DNA of 64,000 nucleotides from Oryzias latipes (Eukaryota > Chordata > Actinopteri > Beloniformes > Adrianichthyidae), in NCBI RefSeq assembly GCF_002234675.1, contig NC_019867.2, positions 18,880,184-18,944,183 of the forward strand, in the 5' to 3' direction. The stretch's first letter is position 1; the number at the start of each line of letters is the position of its first letter. A program made the translations under genes and the position numbers. The notes beneath the pieces are model-generated. The model was not told where the DNA came from. It saw nothing but the letters and a program-made list of their open reading frames with translations, and ran no database searches. Shown piece after piece: positions 36,601 through 49,000 of this stretch.

Positions 36601-39600
36601 GCAGTGTGGCTTGTGTCAAGGATTTCCTGGACAAGCTGATTGACATTGATCACGACGTTGGTGAGGCTGAGAAAAACGAGCACACCACTGTGATTGCTGT
36701 ACTAAAATCAAGGTTGCAGGCTGTTCAGTTCAGCCCAGTCTAAATCTTCCTGGTGAGATGAAGACAAAGTACTAAAGTATGTGGAAAAATATATCTATTC
36801 AACTACCAGTCAAGGACAGTATTGTGACGCTATTAATAAATTGCTAGAGTGAGCTTCCATGCTTGTTGTCAACTATGTCTTAGCTGCTGTCTTTCTATCA
36901 TGATGTCTGTTTTGTGAAGTCCATTCTGCCTGACGTATCACGTTTCAGCCTCGGTTCTCGCATCACACCCATTCCTTTCACTGTAATGCCAATTTGACCT
37001 TTAATGCTTTTCAGGTGAATTTGTTGGGCACATTCAGACTCATGTTGTACCACTTTGGAGCCATACTTCAATCAGTGACAGAGCCCTGGAAAAAAATGTT
37101 TCTGACTTTTAAATGCTTGTTTCTTTTAATGACACAGCACCATCTTGTGTCAGCTCTGATGAACGAGTCCCGTTGTGTCCCTGCAGTGTTGGAGGTGCCT
37201 CAGAGGGCCATACTCCTGCCTTCAGTTATAGTGAAGGAAGGTTATCTCCACAAACACAAAGCAGAGGGAACGCAGCTGCTCTCCCGCTTTGCCTTCAAGA
37301 AACGCTACTTCTGGCTGACCAGTGAAACCTTGTCCTATGCCAAGACTTCTGAATGGCAGGTTAGTAAATGCCAATTGACTAAAGCCTTACACTCACATTT
37401 CGGTGTCAAATGACTTTGTTTTTCAAAACTTGTGCTGTCATCCCTGGTCAAAGCTACCATATCAAAGTGAAAAAAATAGCAATTTTTCATGATAAAAGGT
37501 GACATTATCGATATAGCGATAATGAATAAAGAGAAAACAGTTGCATGAAACATGCATGAATTTGCTTTTTTATTTCGTGTAAGATAATCAGTGTGGGTAC
37601 TGTACACTGGCTGACCTTTTGATAGTGATCTGCTCTCATTCAGGGAAGGAAAAAGAGAGCTTTGAGCAGTCCAATATGTTCCTCTGAAACCAGTGGCAGT
37701 TCGAGCTTGAAAATGGCACCTTGGGCAAACCACTCCACATGGAACCCACCCACAAACAAGCCTTTCTGTGCTGAAAGATACTTGACAAATATCACAGAAA
37801 AATGTATTTATTTAAAGAAACAGTTAGGTGCTACATCATTTGTTTTGGTTAAAACTGCCTCTGTTCTGTCATGACATCTGGCAATCAGACAGAAACATAA
37901 AACTTAAAAAAAAATGAAAACTGATTTTGCATATCATTGTATATGGGTGTGTGAGTGTGGTTGCATAGAAAGTTTTTTAAATGATGCATGGCCTGTCTTT
38001 GTTTGAATCGACACGGTGGTTTGTGGCTGAATTGTTGCAGGTGCGCTCTTCAATCCCCATTCGGTGTGTATGTGCCATTGAGAGGGTGGATGAGAATGCC
38101 TTTCAGCAACAAAATGTAATGCAGGTCATCAGCCAGAACAATGACGGACAGCTGCAGACCATGTACATCCAGTGCAAGGTGGGTGTGGACCAACACCAGC
38201 CACAGTCCAGTCACCAAAAGGAGCATAGCTTTTTATGGATTTCTTAAATATTTTTACTTTTTGTAGTTCCAAGAAAATATTTTCTTTATATTTCCTACTA
38301 CTGCTACTGTTTTTTTGTGGCCAGGTTAAAACTAATACTAGATTAAAATTCTTATCACATTTGTAATCTTGAAGAATCTCTGCTTTCCATTTATCTTGTG
38401 ATTTGTGATGTTTTGTGTTTGTGTTTTGAAAAAGAATGTGAATGAGCTGAACCAGTGGTTGTCTGCAATCAGGAAAGTCAGCATATACAACGAGCGCATG
38501 CTACCATCCTTTCACCCAGGGGCTCATCGCAGTGGCAAGTGGACCTGCTGCCTGCAGGCGGAACGCACTGGTAATCCCTCTCTTATTTCTTCTAATCCTA
38601 ACCAACGTCTGTGAGAACTCAAGCTTTGGAGTGATTATCACCCCATTTTCAATGAATGGTTACTGTTCATGTGTAAAATCTACTGAAGTAGACCTAAGAC
38701 ACTAGAGGGATTGTGAGGAATTATATAAATCCCAGATCATAAATTACACTGGCTCTCACTGTGCCTGATTGGCTAGTGATATGATCCCTCTTTACTTGAC
38801 TTCTTGTCAGATAAATTCTAACTGACTTAAAATATCCACATCCCCACCAAGAGATGTCAAGAGTTTGTTGCCCTTTTAAAACTAGCCTCAGAGATGAATT
38901 TAGTTATGTATCTTTTTATTCCCAGCCCTTGATGATATTTAGTTGGCATTTTTTTTGTATGTTTCCTGCAAGGAAATGCAAAAAAAGCACAACATTTGTG
39001 GATAAATTGCCAGCACAACCATTGAGAACATTTGTTAAATCTCAGTTCCAGGCTGCAGCAGAACTCATTCAGCTGTGACTCTTGGAGACTGGAGTGACCC
39101 ACTGGATCCTGATGTAGAAACTCAGATGATATTCAAGCAGCTTCTCCAGGGCAGAGACAAACTCAGGTGAGTTTTTGTTAAGATTCTTTTTAGCTCGCTT
39201 GCAGTTCCTTTACTTGACACTAGATGTCTGTGTTGAAACAGGAATGCACTGCTGCGCTACTGTCATGTTTAGCTTGGTGAAGCTCTAGTGGATAATATAT
39301 TAAGATTATGACTGCAGGAAAAAGTATTTGGAGATGCCTGACGATGATCAGATGAGCAATAAGGAAATAAGGATCAACTCTGATGTTAGTCCAGGTGAGA
39401 CTGACATGAGCATAAATGCACACTTTGATTTGGAAACATAATGTTCTGCATTTAAAGAAAAAAATTCAGTAGTTAGAGTTGGTAAAAGAATGTTTTCCAA
39501 GTCCTTTTTTTCTGTGCTGCAGATGGAGCAGAATCCATCCCTCAGCTTATGAAGCCAGGTCAAAGTGTGGCTGCTCGGCTGTTGGTGGTGATTGAGGATC

Positions 39601-39671
39601 TGGAGCAGGCTCACGTCACCTTCCAGCACAGAGAAAAAGAGGACACCCCCAGTGTCATTCTCAATCCCTAG
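24661..39671 (+). CDS. rasal1: RAS protein activator like 1 (C2-C2-RasGAP-PH/Btk)
   Basis: GTPase-activating protein that switches off Ras; in mammals it moves to the plasma membrane on Ca2+ signals through its C2 domains. Twenty-one coding exons: 24661-24725, 24968-25024, 26762-26875, 27193-27254, 29811-29940, 30485-30566, 31641-31784, 31912-32003, 32480-32597, 32739-32892, 33602-33666, 33808-33920, 34454-34646, 34750-34887, 36516-36660, 37187-37359, 38041-38178, 38435-38570, 39052-39166, 39318-39394, 39523-39671. Phases agree (2460 nt, 819 aa; human about 805). C2A near 5-110 and C2B from about 134 keep SGTSDP and acidic loops. The RasGAP domain has the arginine-finger motif [11 protein letters not shown] (R347) and [12 protein letters not shown] is near 573-675, then a Btk-type zinc motif H688, C699, C700, C708. 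The ATG context AAACATGG is good. Confidence 0.97.
35860..36040 (+). repeat. Possible retroelement 3' tail in rasal1 intron 14
   Basis: A GC-richer piece (GGCTACCCCACCTTGGTGGG) is followed by AAATAAAAAAAATAAAAAAA-type repeats at 36005-36040. That arrangement resembles a LINE or SINE 3' end with an A-rich tail. No target duplication or coding remnant was confirmed. Confidence 0.25.
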
Positions 39672-41079
39672 ACTGCTCATGGCCTTGGATTTATTAATGC
39701 CTAAAAGGCAGTAATCGTGCTGCAGGAGGTGGGCTACTAGTATGAATGAGTATGAGCTACCATCTTTCTTAAAAGGTTTCCACACGGCGAAGCCTTTTTA
39801 ATACAATTCCTGAGGGTTGTACAGAGGATTTTATCACTTTCTCTGAGTGCCACAAAGAGTGCTGAGTGGAGACTACAATACTTGACAATGAAAGGTGGGC
39901 AAAGGACTTTGAAGCATGATCTGACTTAATATTTTTCTGTAGATAACAAGCAATCTGTTGCATGGGCTGCATCCACTTGTTAAATGCAAAGATAAGCTTT
40001 TATATTCTGAGACACTACAGACATTTGTGAAAAATGCTTCATGTAGTGTAATCCTCAGTATCTGGAAACTGAGTGTTTTCAAATTATTACTTTCAGTGTT
40101 TTTACTTCCTTGTTAGAGTTGGCCTCAATGTAGCAGTGACATCATTTCCACAGGTTATTGCACCATGAGTACATGCCATAAAAAGCTGCCACCAGTTCAG
40201 TTACTGAAATACTAATTTACTCTTTTTGTTTGGTGCTACAGCAAGCCAACTGTAAAATTAGTTCCCAATGCGATTTGCATTCTAGAAAAATTTCCATGCA
40301 CTTGTTGTAGCCAGGCCTAAAGTCGTATGGGTAATATTTACTCTGCTTGTAAGTGTCAAGACATGTTTGAAATGCCAACTTACAGTTTTTGTAAAGCCAA
40401 GTGAATAGTAAATTAGCAAAACATTCAAATGAAAAAACAATTTAGCTTAAAACCCACACAGAAAATGTATAATATACACACCATCAATCCAAAGTGGTCA
40501 AAGTGCAAAAAGCCACATGAGTAAAAGATAAATAAAAAATAATAAAGCATTATTCATTTTTATTTAAATTTGTTTATTTAAAAAAAAGGCAAGCTGAATG
40601 CGAGCTGCACCATTCCGGGACTCTTTTCAGAGAAACCTTTTGGGGACGGCCCCAATGAGGTTTTTTCTGACCTAAAATATGCATTTCCTGGCCTTTCCTG
40701 AAGCTCTGACCAATCAGGCCATTCTAATTTAAATAGTAAACCTTATTACATTTTGTTTGAGCACTATAGAAATTCTTGTAGGGCCCAACAATAAGCTGAT
40801 GCTTTCTCTGAATTTATTTAAAAACTAAACAAAAAATGGTAAAATCTTAAGATATTTTGGAAATCAATTTACCTTCTTCTCACTAATCTCAGTGACCAAT
40901 GATTTAATTATTTTCATTGCAATATGTTTCATGTGTTTGCAGGCTTAATATTTACTTTTTTTCCTTTTAATCGCTGTTTTCCCCTGTTAAACAAAGACCG
41001 CTTCCTGCCTATTTATTGCAAATTCATAGCAATGATTTATTCCAGGTGTGTTGTAACTGTGAGTATGTCTGTAGTGTTT

Positions 41080-41085
41080 AATAAA
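41080..41085 (+). promoter_or_regulatory. Candidate distal poly(A) signal of rasal1
   Basis: AATAAA about 1.4 kb past the stop codon. Earlier A-rich AATAAA matches occur near 40530-40550, so alternative polyadenylation is possible and the used site is not determined. Confidence 0.35.
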
Positions 41086-42925
41086 TGAATCCAGCAAAGT
41101 GTTCTTACAGTAAAACCATGCTGTTTATAAATGACCATTTCACATTTATTTAACTCTTTATTCTGGCACCAAAGAACATGGTCACATTTTGGAATGTTTT
41201 TTATTTGACCAGGTATTACTGATAAAAGTCATCTGTATATTTCTCTGATATCCCAGTTTCTAAATCAATGTAGCAAAATATTATATAGGTAAACACTAAG
41301 AATAGTTGACCCAAACTGCTGCGATGGTGCAGTGATGCAGCATGGGGGTGTCTTTTGGAGAGATGTGTGCAATGCGAGGCGTAAAAGCAGAAAGGTTTTA
41401 CGCACCTGAGCTCTGGGCGACAGAATTATGAGGTGCTGGGTGGGCTGGAGGTGGGACAGACTTGAAAAGATCCCAAGGCCCTCTTTAGTATGCAGCAATC
41501 ACAGCACCAGCATACAGCAGCCCCAGACAGAAAATGACCATGAGACGATTTATTGTCTGTGAGAACCATTTGAGCTGCTTTGCACAGTTCCTGCAAAGCT
41601 CATTTATATCCAAATAAAAGGGAGCTGAGCTGTCTAGAAGAAAGTAAAGTGTAGAGCTAATGGAAGGAGAATGAAGTTGATGCAGGGGGAGAAAATTCCA
41701 AACAAAATACCCCTGTCAAGGGCACATTTATTATTATTATTATTATTTTGTTTTTGCTCACAGGAAATACACAGACATGCAACAAAGTCATCACAATTCA
41801 ATAAAGACTGATTGGTTAACAAGCCCTTTATAGTTTTGTCAGTGTCTGATAAAGTTTCATTTAATGTAACTCAAACACATGAGTATGCAAACTGAATAAA
41901 GGGGCACTTAAAAACATTCATTGAACACGGCGACCGAAAAGCGAGGAGAGCAGCCAAACGCCATCTCATCCCCAACAAACCAAACAAGACCTTTCTGTCC
42001 AAATAAAAGCCACAGAGGTAAATCATCAGAAAACCAAGGTGGTGACATTTTCATATGCAAAAAGCTATGCACTGTCAAGTACACCTGCAACACTATTTCT
42101 TAAGACATGCACCTCTTGTAGAGCATTTTGGATCTTCAAAAGACACGAACTTCAGCTTTGTCTACCAGACGCACACACTCATAACAATTCCCACAGACAA
42201 ACAAAAAGAAAATTCACAGAAATGTCAAGGTATCAACTAGATAAAGAGGTACAGTTTGCAGCAGACACTACAAGAGTACTTATATGTTGGGACTGATCAA
42301 AGGAAAAGTTGAAGTTAACGATAACAATACAGTAATGTTATGTCTAAACTTCTTTTTTAAAGAGACTATCTTTTAAAAAAAGACATCAAAAATATATGCT
42401 TTTTAGATACATAGTATGTTAATATCCTCGGATTGCAACCTCTTTGAACCAGAAACCAGCCCTCCTGCTACACGTAAAATCCCTTAATAGATCTTAAAAA
42501 TTGCATAAAAGTCCTGTTCTTTCTTCTTCAGCTATACAATCCATGTTTACATATGCCTAGTAATGTCTTAATCATTGCTCCTTTTGAAAGTCTTTACACC
42601 TGAAAACATTATATAGCCTTTAGGGGCCCGAATTGTGCATACCACCAGCCTGAGGAGAGGAAAGGTCAAAGAGGCAAAAGTTTGGGGATTCTTGTGAAGC
42701 TTCATTCAACATGAAAAACGCAAGTCTTCAATAAGATTACAAAGATTTTTCTACCAATGATCAGTTTTAGATAGAGGGATTCAAAAGTTATTTTCTGATT
42801 TTAAAAACAAGCTTAACTCATTTATATTAGCATTATGAGTTTGCCTTAGCTTTTTTGAGTTAGAAGGAAGTGGAAGTTTAAGATGCCAAACAAAAAAAAA
42901 CAAAAAAAGGATTATTAATTGAAGG

Positions 42926-43378
42926 CAGAGATCTGCAACCTGAGGCTCCACAGCCACTTGTGGCTCTTTTGTCCCTCTATTGAAGAAAAAGGCTAATAGT
43001 TTTGATAAATAATTGGTTTGTAGTTTTGGTTTAACTGTTATAGTTGATAAAGTTTTGTCTTTTATGTGCACATTTTTAATATGTCAGACAGTTGAGCAAA
43101 ATGATGGTAGAAGGCCGTGTTAGACTTTTTTGCATTTTTAATTCAAGTAATTCTGTTGCAGCAGGAGGATCATTTTTAATATAGAATGGGTTTTATTTTG
43201 AAAGGAACTTATATATGTGCTGCTGTTAAAATTTAAAAAAGTTATATTTGTTATATATAAAGAAATAAAACATTTATTTTTCTAAAAGGTGAAGAGGGAC
43301 TTTGTGGATCCAGGGAGTTTTGGTCAATAGTAAAACTGGCCCAAATGGCTCTTTAGAGGTAAAGGTTGCAGATCCCAG
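42926..43378. mobile_element. Non-autonomous hAT-type element
   Basis: 453 bp with inverted ends: left CAGAGATCTGCAACCT, right end read inward CTGGGATCTGCAACCT. Flanks are ATTGAAGG (42918-42925) and ATTTAAGG (43379-43386), an 8-bp duplication with one mismatch, so the insertion is not recent. The subterminal GGCTCCACAGCCACTTGTGG is typical of hAT-derived repeats in vertebrates. No transposase frame. Confidence 0.82.
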
Positions 43379-44525
43379 ATTTAAGGGAAACGTTTAACAA
43401 ACTGCCTTCTTGTTAGAACTGGTTACCTCAAAAGTGGGACAACAGTAATAGCAAACTTTAATTTAAACTCTGTGGTGGCATTTCTGCATTTGAATTTCAG
43501 CGAAGATTTCAAGTGAAGCCCCTGTCTAACACATGTATTAAATTAGCTTTGCCTTTTATGTGTGACTACAGTAGCTGTGCTTGCTGCTGCTGCCAGAGCT
43601 GCCAGTGCAGTGGTGACCTTCACATCAGTACTGTAGCTGGGTCTTTGTAAGCACAGGGAGTAGACTGAAGTTGCTGCTGTCATTTTGGCCTCTTGGGCAT
43701 TCCATAATCTGCTGCTCTCACTTTGCTTGCTGTAGTAAAAACTATGAGCACAATGGTGAAATTACTGCAAAGCTCGCTGCAGAAACCGAATTAAACTGAA
43801 TCCAAATGTTAGTTACTGAAATCCTGAAAGGCAAGTTTAACCTAAAACCGAACAGCTTCAACAAAAAAAACATATAGCTAATTCTTCACAAAATTGTTTG
43901 ATATCCTTAATTTTTACATGAAAAATATGTTTGCAGCTTAATATAATAAACAGGGGACAAACTTTTAAGGCCTTTAATCAAATTCACTTATTTTAGAAAT
44001 GACATCTGTGAATCTGTTGTTCTTTTTAATAATAAAACAAGGCCTGAATTAATGCTAAATTAATGAAAGATAATTAAACTTTTAAGCCAGGTATCACGAA
44101 CTTTCAGCTGAAAAACAATCCTGTCTTCTGGACAACCAAAAAAATAGAACTCTGTCATCTTTGGAGTGGGGTGGCCATCATCATGCTGCTAAAGCTCCCC
44201 CACCACTAATAAAAACATCTTTGTATTTGTCAGTGTTAAACGGCAGATCAACTACACAGATTCTACATTAAAGTAATACACAGCAGCAAACTCTATGACT
44301 ACTTGTAATATATGATACATCCATAACAAGTCATATATTTATATATATTTAAGTCCTTTATGTCCCTGACAAACTGACAAATCTCGCCAGATTCAATGAA
44401 TTCATGACAACATGAGTTTGTATATAAATATGTGGGACATTTTCTGTTTGAAATAGTATAAAAATAAAATAAACTTACACTATAGACTCAAATTGAGCTT
44501 GAAGTTAAAGGTATATCACATCAGT

Positions 44526-44533
<8 letters not shown>

Positions 44534-44586
<53 letters not shown>
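44534..44586. repeat. (TA)n microsatellite
   Basis: Uninterrupted TA repeat of about 53 bp in the convergent rasal1-dtx1 interval, possibly inside the dtx1 3' UTR. Confidence 0.95.
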
Positions 44587-44589
<3 letters not shown>

Positions 44590-46094
44590 GAGCATTGCAA
44601 GCCATTTCATTGGTACCAACCTAAAAAGTTTTTTTTTCTCCAAATGAAGCTGGAATAAAACAAAGAACAAATTGCCTCAAAGTGCAATGGAAGACTGTGA
44701 TTCATCAATTCACCTTACACAAGCCCCTCAGCTTAATAAAATTGATTAGAGACACTTGTCGAGACTTTGCACCACTACATACCACCTCAGAAAGTAAGTG
44801 ACTATCTCTACCTCACATCCATTAAATCTAAGAATAAAACAGGAAAACTTCAGCCTTCAACATAACCAGACTGACCTTTTTGTGTTTCCTACCGCAGCGG
44901 TGGAGGGAAGGGAGTTAACGCCATACAACAGGATTGACCCAAGCAGCTCTGAGTGAGTTCACGCTGGGAAAAATAGGTTTCACTGCTTGCTATCCAGGTA
45001 GTTGAGCCCAGTGTGCAACCTAACAGTGAGCAGGCTCCCAAGAGATTTAAACTGCAGGCGAGGGGAGAGAAGGCTAGAGATGGATCTCCCCAGGAAAATT
45101 ACTGGTATCCGAAAGCCGATCGTCCGTCTGTGTTTGTTCCACGTTCCTCCTCAAGGACTTCAAGTTGCCTCACAGAAAGCAAAATGCACTCTCATCTTTC
45201 ACTTATGGCCTACCTGATACATTGTGCCAGTGGCTGAGATAGTTCCAGCAGAGAGGATAAAAATGCAGGCTCTACATTCACTGTAACAAATTAGTTTCAC
45301 CTTGGAGCTCAAATCCCGTTTTAGAGCCTTGGCATCACAACCAAACAGCAATTCTTTCAACAGAGGTCAAAGTTTTCCAAAGACAGTCAATCAGCAGGAG
45401 GAACCGCACAAAAACACCATCAAACACTAAGATTTTTGTCCTTAGCTCTCTAGAATACACGTGCTGCATCAGAACAAACACCAGTTTTTACAGGTGAATC
45501 CAGCTCCTACATAGGAGACTACAAAGGTTAAAAAAAAGATCTAAAATGGTATCACCATGGGCAAGAACCTTGTAAAATTTCATAAAAGGGAACCCCAAAA
45601 ACAACACTAAAAATAAGGAAACTCAATTTTCAACTATTTGGATTCATTTGAGTGGTCTTTTCCAGTGACAACTGAACCTATATTCTCTTTGTTTGATATT
45701 ATTTGTGCAGCATTGGTGGAAGTCATGCCATCAGGGCTTCAGCATTTATAATTAGGCAATCTGATCCTTGGTCATTTGAATGACTAACAGGTTATCATCA
45801 TTTGTTTAAAATCCAGAAGGCTTTTGTAAGAGTCACTAACAGCTTCTCTCAACAGTATAAACATCTCTTTCCATCATTAAGGACTTTTTCCATGGAAAAT
45901 ACATGCTCATGGCATGGCTCATCAACTAACAGAGGGGAGATCTTTCCAAAACATTCTGCTTCTATTGCTCTCACCAACTGTTTCTAAAGGTTTAGTTTCA
46001 GTTAAGGAGTCTAAAACTGTCTGCTGCATGTGCAGAGTTCCCCCTCTTCGAAAGACTTGGTAGATTGGGTTTCTGTGTGACCAAATTCTGTCCA

Positions 46095-49000
46095 TCAGTC
46101 CTTCAGATTGTCCTCTCCAACCCCCTGGGCTGAGAGCTCAGCCAACACGTTGTCCAAGTAGTTTGGGTCAGGGTAGCCATGGCCAGTCAAGTTGGAGCCA
46201 AATTCTGTCTTATGGTGAATCTCGTTCCACACCACAGTGTCCGACTCTCCTGTGGTGCTGGATGTGCCGATGGTGAAGATAAGGCGGCGGTCCCAGGCCA
46301 TGATCAGCAGCTTCAGGACCTGGAGACAGAGAAAAGAGAATAGAAGGGTCGCGGAAGTGTGAAGATGTGCAGAACAGCAAAAAAAATTGTTTTTATCTAG
46401 AACTGGTTTCAGGGCTCACCCTCCTGCCTTTCTCATTATCAGGAAGGTAGCAGTGTCGAGGGAAGCCTCTCGCACTAAACTTCTTCCCTGAGTTGGGGTG
46501 CTCGTTGGTCTGGAGAAAATGTTAAGAAGGAAAAAAATTTAAAGTCATTCGATTCTAATTAAAGCCTAATTGTTTGCAAATGTCATCAGTGCCCCAAGGA
46601 CGTGCCTGACTGTTAACATGGTTTAGACAGGGGGCCATTGAGGCATGCTCCACTGCAAATGTGTAATTAACTCTTTAACAATCCTTAAAGGTTTATGTAA
46701 CATGATGAATAAATAAATTAGCTTGATTAAAATGAATGTAAAATTTGATGGGATTGTTTATGAAACTCATTCTGATGAGCAAAATGTGAAGATCTTTGTT
46801 GCAATAAAACAATTCTTTACAGGAGATTGTAGGTAAAATACTGCTCTTGCAAGGTTATTCTGTTTAACTCAACAGCTAATAAAAATTAGCAGGATTTTTT
46901 CAGAGGGCAATTGGACAGAGTATATAGAAAGGGAGATATAACTCCAGCAGAACTCTAGCTTTGCTCCTTGGTACTGCTTCATGACCTCCAGCATGTCTGA
47001 CCCTGGGGACACAAAGTCTGCTGCTCTGGTGGACAGAGATTATTTTGCTCCCTTCATTAACAACAATATCAGCAGTCAGTAGAAAATGCCATCTCTCTGT
47101 TGTGTGACTGCAGAGTATAATGAACAAAAAAATAAAAATCTGAGAACGTTTCGGTTTATGAAATGCCAAATTTAGATTTTTCTCCTCATTATTACACCCA
47201 TAGTCTCATTACTGGGTCTGGACTTTCCTCTGGTCCACATACCCTTCACACAAAATCTGCATGTCACACTTAAGCAGTTGCAGTGAGTTCACAGATTTAT
47301 GGGGCAGAGACAGCAGATCAAAGCACAGAATTTGGGATTAGGTTAACTCTAAAAGGTTTCACCTGAATCCCCGCAGGAATGTCATAGACAATGCGAATAG
47401 TCTTGCAGTCTGGGTGACCGGGCAGGGAGTGAGGGATGACGTGATACTCCATCTTCCCAGGGGGCTGGGTGCCTGTCTTCTCTCCATAAATGGTTTTGCA
47501 TGTTGGGCACTGAAGGCTGCCATCCTGGTCAAAAGCAACAACAGAAATGAACAGGTTCAAATAAGGCGCATGATGAGAGAATACTGTTAATAATCTGTTA
47601 TTTGTTTAAAAATATACAAGTATCTACAAATAAGTGAAGATGTTATGTTTAACATAAGAAATTATTTTCTTAGTAGTGACACAAAGAAAAATGAAGACAA
47701 AACTCAGTCCTTCTCCTAGGCTTCAGGGAGCTTAAGATGATTATTTTTTATCATCCCTTGCGTGATTCATTGCTTCCTTTTAAAACTGACAAAAAGTGCT
47801 GATGGTCAACAGTTGGTTGCTGATGAATATGCTTTTACTTGCCTTATCTGCAGCAGTAAGCAGAAAAAAAAATGTGCATGTCATGCAAGTATAAAAAAAA
47901 TAAGTGAGCAACATTTACAGAGATTTTACCAAGTACTGGGCTCCTGTGACAGATCTGATGAGTGCAGGATATTTTTCTGCCTGATTATTTGTTGGTGCAA
48001 TGCAAACCCAGTCAAGCTGGAAGACGATGGAAGTTTACAATCTCAGCCCTGAGCGATATCATAACTACTCTGTCTCACAAGCTCTTACTCACCTTATTGC
48101 CATTATTATACATGGCCAGCAGGCACAGCAGATGGTACATGTGACCGCATTTGCCAAGTCTGCCAACCAGCTCTGGCTTGATGCCTTTGTGCTGCAGGAC
48201 TCCTTCATATCCTGATGACATGACCAGCCTCTCCATGCAGATGGTACAGTCCTGGAATAGTTCATCAAAAGGCTTTACATGCCATTGTGTGTGCACATCA
48301 ATGGGGAAGTTAGGAGACGTTTCTTTAGATTCGTGACAGTGACAGGTAACAGGTTGTATCCGGATGTTCGAGTTAAAAACATATGTGCATCTTTTCTTAC
48401 CTCATCTGGGATAACTTTTATCTTCTCTGCGTATCTTCTCACCACATCCTCTGGGTTTTTACCTTTTTATAAACAAAAAACTGAGTTATGCTAAAATAGG
48501 CTTTTGGACATGCAGTAAGTGACATGATGAAGAGGTCACCTTTTGTACTGGGATGTAGCAAACAGTCATTCTCCCACATTCATGTGTGCAGCCAGTTAAC
48601 TGCAGCTGAGAGCACACACGCAGCTTACATTCCCAACACACATATATTCCATTAGTTCTCCCTTAAGTTTCTGCTTGCTTGCTTGAGGTAGGGAGAGTAA
48701 GTGGAGGCAGTTTACAGAAGCCACAAGCAAGAAACCATAGATGCTGAACAGAAACAAAAGACTTCTTTCTGTAAGGAAGGGTGGATATTATATATAAAAA
48801 AAAGAAATTCTAAAATAAATAAAAAAACTGTGAAGGCAATGAGGTGTTGGGCTGCTATCCTCACACAGCAGATGGTTTGTCACACAAAACCATCTGGGAG
48901 GGTTTTACTGGAAAATGTTCTGATTGGAATCATTCAGCAAAAACAAACTTTCCAAACCTTCTGGGGGAGAAAAAAAACACAATAACGAACGAAATAAAAT

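Larger units (their letters stand above)
39672..46094. other. Convergent rasal1-dtx1 interval, mostly 3' UTR and intergenic
   Basis: 6.4 kb between the two stop codons. It holds poly(A) candidates, a hAT-type element (42926-43378) and a TA microsatellite (44534-44586). No coding exon of either gene or of a third gene is recognised. dtx1 may have a long 3' UTR in 44590-46094, which has no repeats I recognise, but no single poly(A) site stands out for it. Confidence 0.45.
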
